DNA of 64,000 bases, from contig MDYQ01000066.1 of assembly GCA_003024175.1 (NCBI GenBank), positions 1 to 64,000 on the forward strand. The letters run 5' to 3'. Position 1 is the first letter of the stretch. Every line of letters starts with the position of its first letter. Shown here in pieces: positions 37,101 to 47,093 of this stretch. The notes beneath the pieces are model-generated. The model did not search any database. It was given only the letters and a program-made list of their open reading frames with translations, and was not told the origin of the DNA. The DNA comes from Planoprotostelium fungivorum (Eukaryota; Evosea; Variosea; Cavosteliida; Cavosteliaceae). Made by a program: the position numbers and the translations under genes.

Positions 37101-37424
37101 ATCCCATCGGTGCGGCCACCTTCGCTGCTTCTCTCGCAAACGAGGGAGCCCACCCCTCTGGTAACAAGTTTGTCGATCCGGGACAGGTCAAGAAGGTCTT
37201 AGACGTCTTATCACAGACGGGAGAGGTGATGATGGAGGTGATGATGGAGGTGATTGACGACGCTGCAGGTGAGAAACACGCCTCTCATCGCCAAGTGGGG
37301 AAACTCTGGAGTGCTCATCATCATCATTCCAAAGAACGGAGGAGTTGTCGTTAGGTCACCCAGTCTGTCGATTCAGATGGCACAAGAGTTCTGCACCAAG
37401 TTGGGGCAGAGGATGGGGCTGTAA
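34183..37424 (+). CDS. CS-SH3-SH3 scaffold with inactive glutaminase-fold domain
   Basis: Start MDYKWEQSPSGITVTVPAPA opens a CS/p23-like domain that ends KWEVAKTGIVITIEK. A first SH3 follows (ALYEYKAT, DPSGWWKGDLNGQTGLFPSN), then Pro/Ala-rich linkers, a second SH3 (VIADYHANGEGEIDLYAGET, SGWWQGQVSS, GYFPSTFVELIE), more Ala/Pro repeats, and a C-terminal domain like glutaminase GLS: EWDEFTSHLTAVLAEVRKSK, FGLAAVSVTGQQFSAGE, FPLGSAVTLPVYIAALAEQG, VDKLVGREY, GNPFIPTGAAAVYNG, ATFAASLANEGAHPSGNKFV and NSGVLIIIP. The SxxK pair of active GLS is SAVT here; the Asn of VNAGA is Thr; the stretch with the catalytic Tyr (MYDFSG) is missing. So it should be a non-catalytic scaffold, perhaps of actin or membrane traffic (inference from SH3 and Pro runs). 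Introns of 35-60 nt throughout. Confidence 0.8.
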
Positions 37425-37614
37425 CACAATTGTTCAAATAGAATCAAAAAGTCTGCGTTGATGTGTTTCATCACATGTTCTTGTATCGTAAAACGATGAA
37501 AGAACTCATGCTGTGAGCGATGCGGGATGATGGTGGTGTGATTTTGGCCGAAACGAGAAAGTTCGATTTACAAACTCCTGTCAGATTTAGCCTCAGTGTC
37601 TTTTTTGGTAGCAC

Positions 37615-39834
37615 ATGTCCGACCTCGATGACGATCTCTTCTCAGACGACGATACCAAATCACCGAAAGCGAAGAAGAATGATGGCCTGGACGACATCTC
37701 ATTCAGTGACAGTGATGAAGAGACGAAGATTAAGTCGAGTCACACAGTGAAGGCCTCTGAGAGGGCTGCCGCTGATCACGCTCACCTAGAGAGGTTGCAC
37801 CAGATCATGCTGGAGAATCAAAAATTAGAACATGAACGCGCACTCGTCGAAGCCGCCATCGCCTCCAGGCAATCTGTTTCCGTCGAATCGAAACTAAACA
37901 GCCAAGAGGATGGCCCCATTCAGAACATTCAACACGAAAACATTCTACTAGAGGAGCGTCTTAGGCGGCTGCAACTGGCACATTCTGCACAGAGAGTGAC
38001 ACAACTGGCTGCTAAAACGAGGTATTTCAAGAGATGGATGATGACGTTCAAACATCTGAAGAGACACAGCAGTACCAGCCCGTTAGATGTCTCCGAACGA
38101 GCGAAAGCATTACTACAAAGGTGAGTCTGACCATCCAAGATGAGTCATCAAGCTCTTCAAGGATATCGTCTCCTACGTTGGAATTATCGTCATCACCAAA
38201 ACAAACCATCACGTCGCCCACTCTCAAAACAGCATGGGAAGAAAGGTGCGTTACATCATCGTCATGCCAGTTGACGTGTTCACCAGCTCTCTAAACCACA
38301 ACGAAATTCTCTCACCATCGCTGAGTAGTGAAAACCTTTACAGTGACGTTCATAATACATTCAGGTTTAACGGCCACTCTTAGAGGGGAAGATCGACTAT
38401 TGGCTCGTTCTCGTAACCTCAGTACCTTAACTTCGGTGTACACTGAACAGAACGAGGGAGATGTAGAGTTCCAACAGAGAATGTTAGAATTAGACCAGTT
38501 GGGTGAAATGCCTTCTGTCATGTGACTTACAAATACAGGGAAGACACCAGTTCAGAGACGAGCCGGAGATCGAGGACCTCTCGCATCAGTATGAATTTGA
38601 CACGCATGGAGGGAGAGACATTGGATGAGTTTGACGATCGACGGCGGCAGATGAGGAGTGAGACCAGATCGCTGGCCTCTGATGATGATCAAAATATTTA
38701 GACGAGCACACTCAAGTGCGATTGGGACACGCTCAAGACATCCTGGACGATCTGGTATTAGGAGCCAGAGAGGTCAAGGATTACTCTATGAAGAGCTCAC
38801 CGAGGGTATACCGACCGCAATCGGCCGCCCAGCTTGAAAGAGAGAAGAAATTGAAGAGCGTGAGTTATGTCATCATGGCGTGAAGTGACTTTATCAGATC
38901 TATCTCGTACCCGCTATGAAGGGGAAGACGAAGAAGCCCAAGAGGGTCAAGGAGGGTGATATCGATTACGTGAAGAAGAACAGAGACACGGTTCAACAGC
39001 AAGCCTTGCACAGATACACGGCCAACATGAGGTATGTCATTGACCACTCGATCACTCACGATGGATCAGCCGCGATGATCTGATTCAGCTGTTGCATCAT
39101 CGAGAGGCCTTGGCCATCGCGGCCGATAAACCGACACCATCACTTCATAGAAAAGTGAGACGAGAACAATTATACACGTCCACTGACCTCAATCAGAATT
39201 TTGTTCAGAATAATATCGATAAGGTACAGAGACGCAGCCAGCTGATGACACAAGCGGTAGAGGAGGACTATGAAGAACTGATTCGACCCTCTAAAGTGAA
39301 GAGACCACTCAGCTCGACAACCCAACCCAAGCGACGTCAGGAAAAGAATGAGACGAAGTCACTCTCCACCACTGCCCCCGTCAAGTGAATACCTACCTCG
39401 GTTCGTTGTAGAATCTGACGTCGAGTCGGTAGAGTGAACGTTAAGACAGAGACGACTAAGACAGAGACATCCAAAGTAGAGGCTTCCTCTAAAGTAGAGG
39501 TATCCTCCAAGACAGAGACACCCAGGAAGCCACCATCCTCTAAAGCACCAGTTTCGAGTCCAGAGGTGAACGAGGAAGAAGCTCCTCTTCTCACTCGTTC
39601 AGGTGACAGACTCTTCAGAGGAAGAAACGTCCAGCCCAGAAGAATCTTCTGAAGAAGAAATCGAAGAGGTGAATCCATTTTATTTCATTTTATTCGCACG
39701 GCTCAGTAGAACAGGATGAAGAGATAGAAGATGAGATCATCGATGAAGACGTGAATGTGTCGGACGATGACAAGGAAGAAGACATTGAAGAGGACTTTGA
39801 TGATTACACGTCAAAGAGAAAAACGAAGAGATAA
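37615..39834 (+). CDS. Hypothetical coiled-coil protein
   Basis: Starts MSDLDDDLFSDDDTKSPKAK. An acidic N-terminus is followed by a long helical stretch (ERLHQIMLENQKLEHERALV, ENILLEERLRRLQLAHSAQR, KTRYFKRWMMTFKHLKRHSS), Ser/Thr-rich linkers, another helical part (FVQNNIDKVQRRSQLMTQAV), a Lys/Thr/Glu-rich repeat stretch with SKVE and SKTE units, and an acidic end (EEDIEEDFDDYTSKRKTKR). No recognised domain; the RYFKRWM motif recalls W-containing repeats of centrosomal proteins, but a single copy is not enough to assign it. About eight introns; some exon edges between 38520 and 38700 are uncertain. Confidence 0.55.
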
Positions 39835-39892
39835 ACAGAGTCATCGTGAATCACCCAAACCTCTTTATGTAGCATCCACATGAATGAAGCGC

Positions 39893-40589
39893 TTACTTGT
39901 CGGCCTGTCTCTGCTCTCTCAGCTTTCTGATGTAGTCCTGGATCTCAGTGTACTTGGCCTTTCCACGGCGCAGAGTACCGAGCTGATTTTTATCAGTCGA
40001 TTGTTCATTCTTGAATGAGAGAGTGGGGAATACAGGATGTGATATGCATGGGAGATGATATGGAGATGATGTTAAGAACACACCTTTCTCTTGGCAAGCT
40101 TGACGGCTCTCTTTTCCAGACCGTTTCTGAGGAGCTCAACAACACGTCTCTCGTAGGGAGCGAGACCGCTGACCTCACGGATGAGCTCGCGGACGAACTT
40201 GGTCTGCTTGCCGAGTTGCTGAAATCACCGTCAACCATCCCTGAGTCAACAGATCGATTGCAACATTTTTGATCGTGATTCAAGATTCATCATCTATCTT
40301 TCAACAAACCGTATCGAGATTTATAGATCGCAAAAACACATCGTATATATGCAATCATCAAAATGTATGCAATAATGTCACTCACTCCCTTCTTGTGGAC
40401 GTTGCGAGTGGACTCAGTTCTCTTGGTGATCTTGAATCCCTTCTTCAGACCGACGGCGAGGGGTCCGGCGTGGGTAGGTTGTCTACCACCAGCGGGGGCG
40501 GCCTTGGAGGTCTTGGCAGGAGCGGCAGGCTTCGCGGGGGCGGCAGCCTTGACGGGGGCAGGTGAGCTGGTGTCCTTCTTTGCTGGCAT
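39893..40589 (-). CDS. RPL36: Ribosomal protein eL36 (RPL36)
   Basis: Three exons. The core matches eL36: [67 protein letters not shown], and at the end [20 protein letters not shown]. The protein carries an extra N-terminal Ala/Pro/Lys extension of about 43 residues ([20 protein letters not shown]), absent from the usual 100-residue protein. Stop TAA is at 39893-39895; start Met at 40587-40589. A second Met to shorten it is not present in the right place, so the extension is probably real. Confidence 0.95.
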
Positions 40590-40794
40590 TGCTGTGGATG
40601 GATCGATGATTCAGTGAGAAGACGATGCAAGCGACCTCAGGCTCAATCCTCTCCCTTTTATGTATGACATCTTTTTATGATATCTTTTTTCGAGGCATCG
40701 AGATGATGGGGATGAGAGGGAGATGGGTAGATTGGAGAGGTGGAGAGGTGTATGGAGGTGTTGAGTTGGGTGGCGATTTTGGGGTGGAATGATA

Positions 40795-41013
40795 TCAGGA
40801 AATGATTTCGGAAGAGGCATCTAAAAGGGAGTCCGAGAGTTCATTGGATCCTTCCACGGTGGGTCCCACGAGTCCTTTTCGAGAGATTCAACATGCATTC
40901 TTCGAAATGTCTTCATCACCTTCATTCGGGAGTTGGTCTTTGGCCCAGTCATCATCGACAACGTCTAAGAGAGGTCTAGCGTAATGTAAACTCGACAGGA
41001 ACTCAGAGTCCAT
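40795..41013 (-). CDS. ANAPC13: Anaphase-promoting complex subunit APC13
   Basis: Two exons (41013-40920 and 40874-40795, intron 45 nt) encode only 57 residues: MDSEFLSSLHYARPLLDVVD, DDWAKDQLPNEGLVGPTVEG, and an acidic Ser/Leu end. The opening MDSE and the stretch LLDVVDDDWAKDQLPNE match human APC13 (MDSE..., LDLIDDAWREDKLPYE). APC13 is a small subunit that staples TPR subunits of the APC/C ubiquitin ligase. Its size makes it easy to miss. It starts 61 nt from a divergent gene, with an E2F-like site between. Confidence 0.82.
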
Positions 41014-41042
41014 CTTCTTCAGCTCGATGTTGAACGGAATCG

Positions 41043-41051
41043 TTTCCCGCC
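41043..41051 (+). promoter_or_regulatory. E2F-like site TTTCCCGCC in APC13 promoter
   Basis: Matches the E2F consensus TTTCCCGC, 30 nt upstream of the APC13 start and 24 nt upstream of the divergent start at 41075. Inferred from sequence only. Confidence 0.45.
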
Positions 41052-41074
41052 TTTTCTCTTTGCAAATATAATAA

Positions 41075-41666
41075 ATGGCGCCAACTCTGCCGATCGAGCG
41101 GAGGAAGCATCTGAAAGGTGTTCGTCTCCTCTTCCTTGGCTATTACACTCGTATACCAATCAGAACGCATCATGCAATTCGAACGTGATCATCTTCCATC
41201 GCAGGATGTTGTGAATGTCCGTACGATTAAGGCAGTAAGGACGCCTCACGAAAACTTATCGAACCTCTAGACTCTAAGAACAACCCAAAGGAGTTGGAAC
41301 ATGCTACTATCTATACACTCTTTATATATTCTGGTGCTGATAGTGATTCTGTGTATACAGGGGTGGGGGATGGGAGCTGGTACTATCTCTCAAATGTGTA
41401 TCTTAGATCTCGACCGCTTCATTATAGGAGAGAAGATGTTGGTGAAGGATGATGAGCCCTTCCTGGTGACGATGGGTGTACCTGCTGGGGAGGTAGCATG
41501 GACGTCTGGGGAAGAGTCTACCCTCCTTGGAATGAGACTCGACCTATCCAATAGGGGAGATTGACTGACACTGCACAGAGGTCAGTCTCGTCCATTCATT
41601 TCGGGTCCATTTGGATCCCAAATGTATGCAATGCTCTCACCCTGGCATTTCTCTTGGTCTTACTGA
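41075..41666 (+). CDS. Small unrecognised gene divergent from APC13
   Basis: A first exon (MAPTLPIERRKHLKGVRLLF, LGYYTRIPIRTHHAIRT) joins across a 51-nt intron to KDASRKLIEPLDSKNNPKEL, EHATIYTLFIYSGADSDSVY and GDGSWYYLSNVYLRSR. Further coding-like stretches follow (WGRVYPPWNETRPIQ and GQSRPFISGPFGSQMYAMLS, then PWHFSWSY stop), but the joints between them are not settled. The Trp/Tyr-rich composition suggests a real folded or membrane-proximal protein. I do not recognise the family. The first joint is solid; the 3' end is tentative. Confidence 0.35.
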
Positions 41667-42265
41667 AAGATAGATAGTAGATACACGAACCGAAGTTCTA
41701 AAGAATACAGAAGCGGCGAGGCGCTGAGCTGAGGGGTTGCTGGACTGCTGAGCAGAGAAGAATGCTCTCTCGGACAGTCGGAATCTCGTATGATTCGCCA
41801 CGTGATGCGTGTCACCTTTGATGACCCCTTTCGCTCAGGCGCCAACACTTCAACCCTTTCCGCTCACACTGACACAGGTCTGCGTACAGACAGAGGACTC
41901 TTGTGTTCCGCTCTCTGATGATATTCAGGGCATCGAGAGCCTTCGAAGAGAAGTCGAGAGACAGAGCATATTCCATATTTATATCGCATGCAAATGTGGG
42001 CCAGTGTGCTCCTCTCCTGCGATCCAAGTGTCCGAATGTCCTTCCGTTACGTTCACACTTGATCCTCTATCGCGCGATGTTCTATAGAGGCAACATTCGC
42101 CGTCAGGGAGGTTTGTGCCGGGTGGAGTGTTCGTGAGTTGTGTACGATAGAACCTCAGCTTGCCTCAGCCTCTGTTGGCCTGGGTGACGTCGCATGGACG
42201 AACCCCGTTGTTTGTAGATTGAGCTGGGACGATCAGAGAGGAAAGGAAATTAGAAATTGGAACAT
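41667..42265. other. Intergenic, nothing identified
   Basis: About 600 nt before the ADAL gene. A few short frames and two TGATGA words occur, but no coding pattern, no tRNA fold and no repeat that I can support. Confidence 0.35.
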
Positions 42266-43783
42266 ATGGAACATGCGGAATCTCTAGAAGGGTTCTGTAA
42301 GAAACTACCAAAGATTGTGAGTGTATGAAGATGTGCGACATTCGGAACGAAATCAGATATGATCCAATCGTCTGATGTGGCTTTAGGAGTTACATGCGCA
42401 TCTCAATGGAAGCATTCGAATGTCCACGATACAAGAGCTGTGGGACCGAAAGGCAGATCGTAGTGGCGATCTTCCCTTCTTAGAGGCGCAGAAGACAAAG
42501 GATTTCCAGTCTGCATTCTCCATGTTCTCTGTCATTTACCAGCTCGTGCAAGGTCTCGATGTTATTGATCGAATCACGAGAGAGGTGGAGCGATGTGGAA
42601 TCATTCCATCTCATCACGGTAGGTCATCGAGGACTTTGCCAAAGAGAATGTCATCTATGTCGAACTGCGGACGACTTTAAAAGCGTATGATGATAAGACT
42701 AAATTAGAGTGTGTCATTGCGACAAGCTCTCATTAACCTCATTCAGCTACCTCGATGTGGTTCTGAAGGCCATGAGAGAGACAGCAGCGCTTCACAACAT
42801 AGAGGTCAACCTTCTCGTCAGCATCAACCGCGCGGAGTCTTTAGAGGTGACGTCTATCGACTCATCTTCTTTCGTGAGACAAGAACAGAATGCCATGGAA
42901 GCCGTTGAATTAGCAGTACAGAGGAAAGATCAAGGAGTTGTCGGTATCGATCTGTGTGGTAATCCAGTTGTGAGTGCATCATCACCATCATCATCGCTTC
43001 TCATCATCACAATCCTGATCGTGTCGTGATACCATACAATATATCGTATGAATATCACCTAGCCATCGTACTGAGAAGTCTTCAGTGTGGGAAATTCTCG
43101 GAATTGCGTCCGGCCCTCGAGAAGGCCAGAAGAGAAGGATTCAAATTGACATTACACGCAGCCGAGATCGTCAACTACGGAGAAACACAGGTAAGACATT
43201 TTACACGATAGATGATATCATCCGATCACGGTAGTTACCGTACATCTCCACGTCAAGGAGACTACCCTCCTCGATTTTAATTTCTCTCCAGGAAATATTG
43301 GATTTTTCACCAGAGAGGTTGGGCCACGCCGTCTTCATGGTACGTAACTCTAATTCCCTCACGTGCAAGAGAACCTGACTTGCCTCGTTGTAGACCGACG
43401 ACCTCAAGTCCCAATTATTTTCCAAGAAGATTCCCGTAGAGATCTGCATCACCTCCAACATCAAGTCCCAAAGTTGTGACGGACCCCTCGGCCACCACTT
43501 TGGAGAATTCTACCGAAAGAGTCATCCTATCATCCTCTGCGTGAGTGAATGGATCGAACTTGGCTCGCCTGACATTCGATAGACTGACGATATGGGAGTC
43601 TTCTGCACGTCTGTATCTCAAGAGTTTTCTATCGTGGGAGATACCTTTCAACTCGGCAGGGAGGAGCTGTACGATCTCTCTCTGTCGTCCATCGACTGCT
43701 CGTTTGCATCGGAAGCGTCAAAGGAAACGTTCAGACGGAGGATGAGAGAGAGTCGAACATCTCTGGGCTTGGAGAATAAATGA
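42266..43783 (+). CDS. ADAL: Adenosine deaminase-like protein ADAL (N6-methyl-AMP deaminase type)
   Basis: About eight exons. First exon MEHAESLEGFCKKLPKI joins to ELHAHLNGSIRMSTIQELWD, the HxH metal motif and the opening shared with ADAL. Then ENVIYVELRTTLKAYDDKT, YLDVVLKAMRETAALHNIEV, VGIDLCGNPV, LTLHAAEIVNYGETQ (the HAxE catalytic region), LGHAVFM, PVEICITSNIKSQS, and TDDMGVFCTSVSQEFSIVGD with the catalytic Asp pair. ADAL enzymes deaminate N6-methyl-AMP to IMP, protecting RNA pools from modified nucleotides; plain adenosine deaminase is less likely given the SNIKSQS form. The 3' end is ETFRRRMRESRTSLGLENK. Confidence 0.92.
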
Positions 43784-43985
43784 TCGATGATATTTCTCAT
43801 GATTTCAATCTTCATCCGTCCTGTGATATAGTCGAGTTAGCCGTTGAATTGGGGTTGGAAGTTGAATTTCAGGAGGAGTGTCAAATTTTTCGGATCACAC
43901 CACGATTGCGACGAGATGACGACATCATCCACTAATGACCGACACAACTTCATAATCCAACATCAAAATCTTCTCACATAATAGA

Positions 43986-45040
43986 ATGCCTGCCAAAATC
44001 ATGTACGGTTCCTTCAACTTCAGTAACATCGGCTCCGCCAGGAGCATCACCGACCCCGAGCAACAGAGGCAGATTCTAGATCTCTTCCAGTCTCTAGGCC
44101 ATAACGATATCGACACTGCCAGAGCTTACCCTGGATCAGAAGAAGCTTTACAAGAAAGAGGATGGAACCTCGTAGTTGACACGAAGATCTTCCCTGAGAA
44201 GAACAAGGCTGAAGAGATCACAGAGTCCTTCGAAGCCTCAGCGAAGGCTCTCGGTGTAGATCATCAGCATAAGGTAACGTGGTAGATGTCATCCCGTACT
44301 GAGTAAGATAGGTGAATATCCTATACCTCCACACGCCGGACAACAAGAGAGACATCCCTGTCGAACAAACACTGGCAGCCATCGACAAGATCTATCGCTC
44401 TGGCAGGATACAGAGGTTCGGTCTGTCCAACTTCACTGCAGAGAAAGTGCAAGAGTTCTTGGACGTGTGTCTGTCTCTCTCTTGTACATGATGTTTGACA
44501 TGTACAGGTGGCCAAGTCTCGCAACTACATCGCGCCCACAGCCTATCAAGGCATGTACAACCTGTGCTTCAGAGATGCAGAAGAGAAGCTGTTCCCTCTG
44601 TTGCGTCAGAACAGCATTCGATTCTATGGCTACAGTCCCCTTGCCGGGGGATTCTTAGCCAACCAAAAGGCAGGTGGCAGGAGGGATATGAAGATGCCTT
44701 TCTTCGAACAGTACTACAGGGAGAGTTCAACTCAGGCACTGGCTCAGTTTCAATCTCAGCTTCAACCTCATGGTATCTCTGCTGCCGAGTACGCTCTGAG
44801 ATGGGCTGTTCATCACTCGGCACTGAAAGGAGACGACGGCGTCATCATCGGTGAGGCTTGTCTACATACAATACAAGCTCACCTTCTTTCTCAGGAGGAT
44901 CGCAGGTCGAACAAGTGAAAGAGAACTTGGACTTTGTTCAACGTGGTCCATTACCACAAGAGATCTTGAGTCTGGCAGACGAGCTGTGGGATGCCGTTCG
45001 AAAAGACCTCGAGTTGTCATACAACGTCATCAACCAATAA
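43986..45040 (+). CDS. Aldo-keto reductase, AKR7-like
   Basis: Four exons. MPAKIMYGSFNFSNIGSARS starts the barrel. The catalytic residues are visible: Asp and Tyr in DIDTARAYPGSEEAL, Lys in LVVDTKIFPEKNKAE, His in NILYLHTPDNKRD. Then GRIQRFGLSNFTAEKVQEFL, APTAYQGMYNLCFRDAEEKL, FYGYSPLAGGFLANQKAGG, and the coenzyme loop GVIIGGSQVEQVKENLDFVQ. The RGPLP end and the YNP-like YQGMYN are typical of the AKR7 (aflatoxin aldehyde reductase) branch. It should reduce small aldehydes using NADPH in the cytosol. It converges with the mucin-like gene, 24 nt apart. Confidence 0.93.
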
Positions 45041-45064
45041 AATGTAAAACATTTCAAAAAGCAT

Positions 45065-46081
45065 TTATTTCGATCGCGTCTGCTGTTGATCGAGAGAATC
45101 GAGAGCCCTCGCGACGATCTTGTACACGTTGCCCAGTCTAGCCTCTAAAAGTGCTGACACCTTCACTCCGTCGAGCTCGAGGTCAACCTTCAGGCTAATC
45201 AGTCCATCTGCAATGAGACATCATCTACGTCACATTTTGGATCCCTGCGGAAGCGCCTACGTCCAGAGTGACTCGATTGGGTACAGAGGCCTGAATCAAT
45301 GTCAGCGACTTTTTGTTGATTTTCAGATGTTTCATCACCTTCACGCTGAAGCGAGCGTCTAAGCTGTCGCCCTTGAGAACCAATTTATCGACGACCAAAT
45401 TGGGCACGGAGATGACGACATCTGTTCATTTCAAATGAGTCACACGATCATCTTCTTTAAGTTCTCACCTGCGGTGCTGTTGGACGTCGAGTTTATGGTA
45501 GGTCCATCTTGTTCTACGATGGCTCCTCCCGTCGTGGTCGGTGTCTGAGTCGATGATACAGATGTGGAAGATGTAGATCGAGTGGATGTCGATGGGGAAG
45601 AGGAGGAAGAGGCCTTTGTAGAAGACGTCGAAGACGTCGTGCGAGTGGTAGCTCCCGCAGTGCTGGTCAGAGAAGTGGGTAGGGAAGTGCTACGACTGGA
45701 AGTGGTAGAGCTGGTTGGCTGAGAAGTAGAGGGGCGGAATGATGAAGAAGTAGAAGGGATCGTAGATGATGTGGGTGCCTTTGTGGTCGTCGATGCCTTT
45801 GTGGTCGTCGATGCCTTCGTGGTGGAAGATGCTCTCGTCGTGGACGTAGTGGGTTTCACGGTAGAGCTGGTGGTAGAGCTGGTGGACGGGCGAAATGTGG
45901 TGCTTGATGGTTTGGTGGTCGATGTCGTCTTGATTGTGGAAGAGCTCGTGCTGCTCCTCTCCGTGACAACTGTTGATTTACCTGGGGGCTTGGGGCCTTT
46001 ACCAATAGGAGATGGTTGAGCGACAGAGATGACCAAGATGGTCAAGACAATGGTAATCGTGAGGAGGGTTTTCGTGTTCAT
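45065..46081 (-). CDS. Secreted Ser/Thr-rich mucin-like protein
   Basis: Signal peptide MNTKTLLTITIVLTILVISV followed by about 170 residues that are mostly Ser and Thr with Pro and Lys (TTRASSTTKASTTTKASTTT), as expected for an O-glycosylated stalk. Several copies of TTKA are exact at the DNA level (18-nt units near 45,780-45,820). After an intron the C-terminal part is a small beta-rich domain (VVISVPNLVVDKLVLKGDSL, ARFSVKVMKHLKINKKSLTL, VPNRVTLDVGASAGIQNV) and GLISLKVDLELDGVKVSALL. No membrane anchor is seen at the C-terminus, so it is probably released. Family not recognised; a cell-coat or matrix role is a guess. Confidence 0.7.
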
Positions 46082-47093
46082 TTCTGTCGGATTTAGTTAA
46101 AGATGTATAAGGATACACTCACGTTAAATATCGTGGTGTTAGAGTACCGTGCGTAGTAGGTTGCCTGATGGTGTCGGTGTTCGTGAATGATGTTCATGGG
46201 ATATATAGTATCCAAATTTCTGTGACATCCCACAACGGAACGTCAGACTTCACCTGGAGGGGACCTTGGTTCAGAACCTCTGAGAAGGAAGATGGAACTC
46301 TGTTCAGCTCGCAGCAGAAGAGTTGTCACCTACCCTGTGTCCACACCTATAGTTATTTTTGACATGAGACGGAGTGCTGACAAACGCATCGATGTTCTAC
46401 AGAGCGATGAGAGAAGACAGCATCAGAAGAACAGTGAATGTCCTCAGAAGGATCGAATCGATCCATTTATATATCGTACAGGGATCGTCATGGCCAGTCC
46501 GGCCTTCTTTCATCTTCTGGACACCTGTGGAATCATTCCATCCTTGTGAGTCTTCATCATCTGTTGAACAGGAGAGCTGAGGGTGTGTGTGAGATGATTC
46601 TGTTCCACATGGATCTTGGTTGTTCCGCCTCTTCGACAGTCAAGTGATTTCTGTCGGAGTAGATCACTCTTGATTGATGGCTAGCGCTGGGTCTCTTCGG
46701 TGAATGAGGTCGATATCGGTCCATGTTCTCTGTGATCGTCGGGTCTGTGTTGTGTTCGTTTTGAAGAGTGACCTCATGCAAGCTGGCCTCATATCCAGAT
46801 CCAGTACAGATCGATGCCTGACAGAACACAAGTTTACCGCGATTTTGATAAGGAGGCAGGAGAAGGTGAGTTTCTTAAATCGCCGTGCTTTTGAGACGAG
46901 GTATTAAAATCGGGTGGACAGGTCATTGGAGCACGATCACTTGGAAGCTCAATCCCTATCTGAGATGGACCTTGAATCAGCTATATCGAATCTAGAGTTG
47001 TGGAGATATTCGGTCGAAAATGGGTGATGTCATATGAACGTTGTAGATGATCGAAATTGTCCTGAGACTTGGACTTTACTCCACACACACGTC
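46082..47093. other. One-kilobase intergenic gap
   Basis: Between two divergent genes for secreted proteins. Several overlapping short frames on both strands, none with recognisable protein sequence or good splice joints. Apart from promoters I cannot say what it holds. Confidence 0.4.

Noticed and set aside
41185-41240. A 15-nt intron in the gene next to APC13
   Set aside because: A longer first exon and a 51-nt intron ending at the same acceptor restore the frame, so no ultra-short intron is needed.
41817-41920. C/D-box snoRNA suggested by TGATGA words
   Set aside because: No terminal stem pairing and no clear D box at the right distance.
42594-46542. Shared 17-mer TGTGGAATCATTCCATC at 42594 and 46526
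   Set aside because: The match does not extend on either side, and a single 17-mer repeat in 64 kb can arise by chance, so it is not reported as a mobile element.
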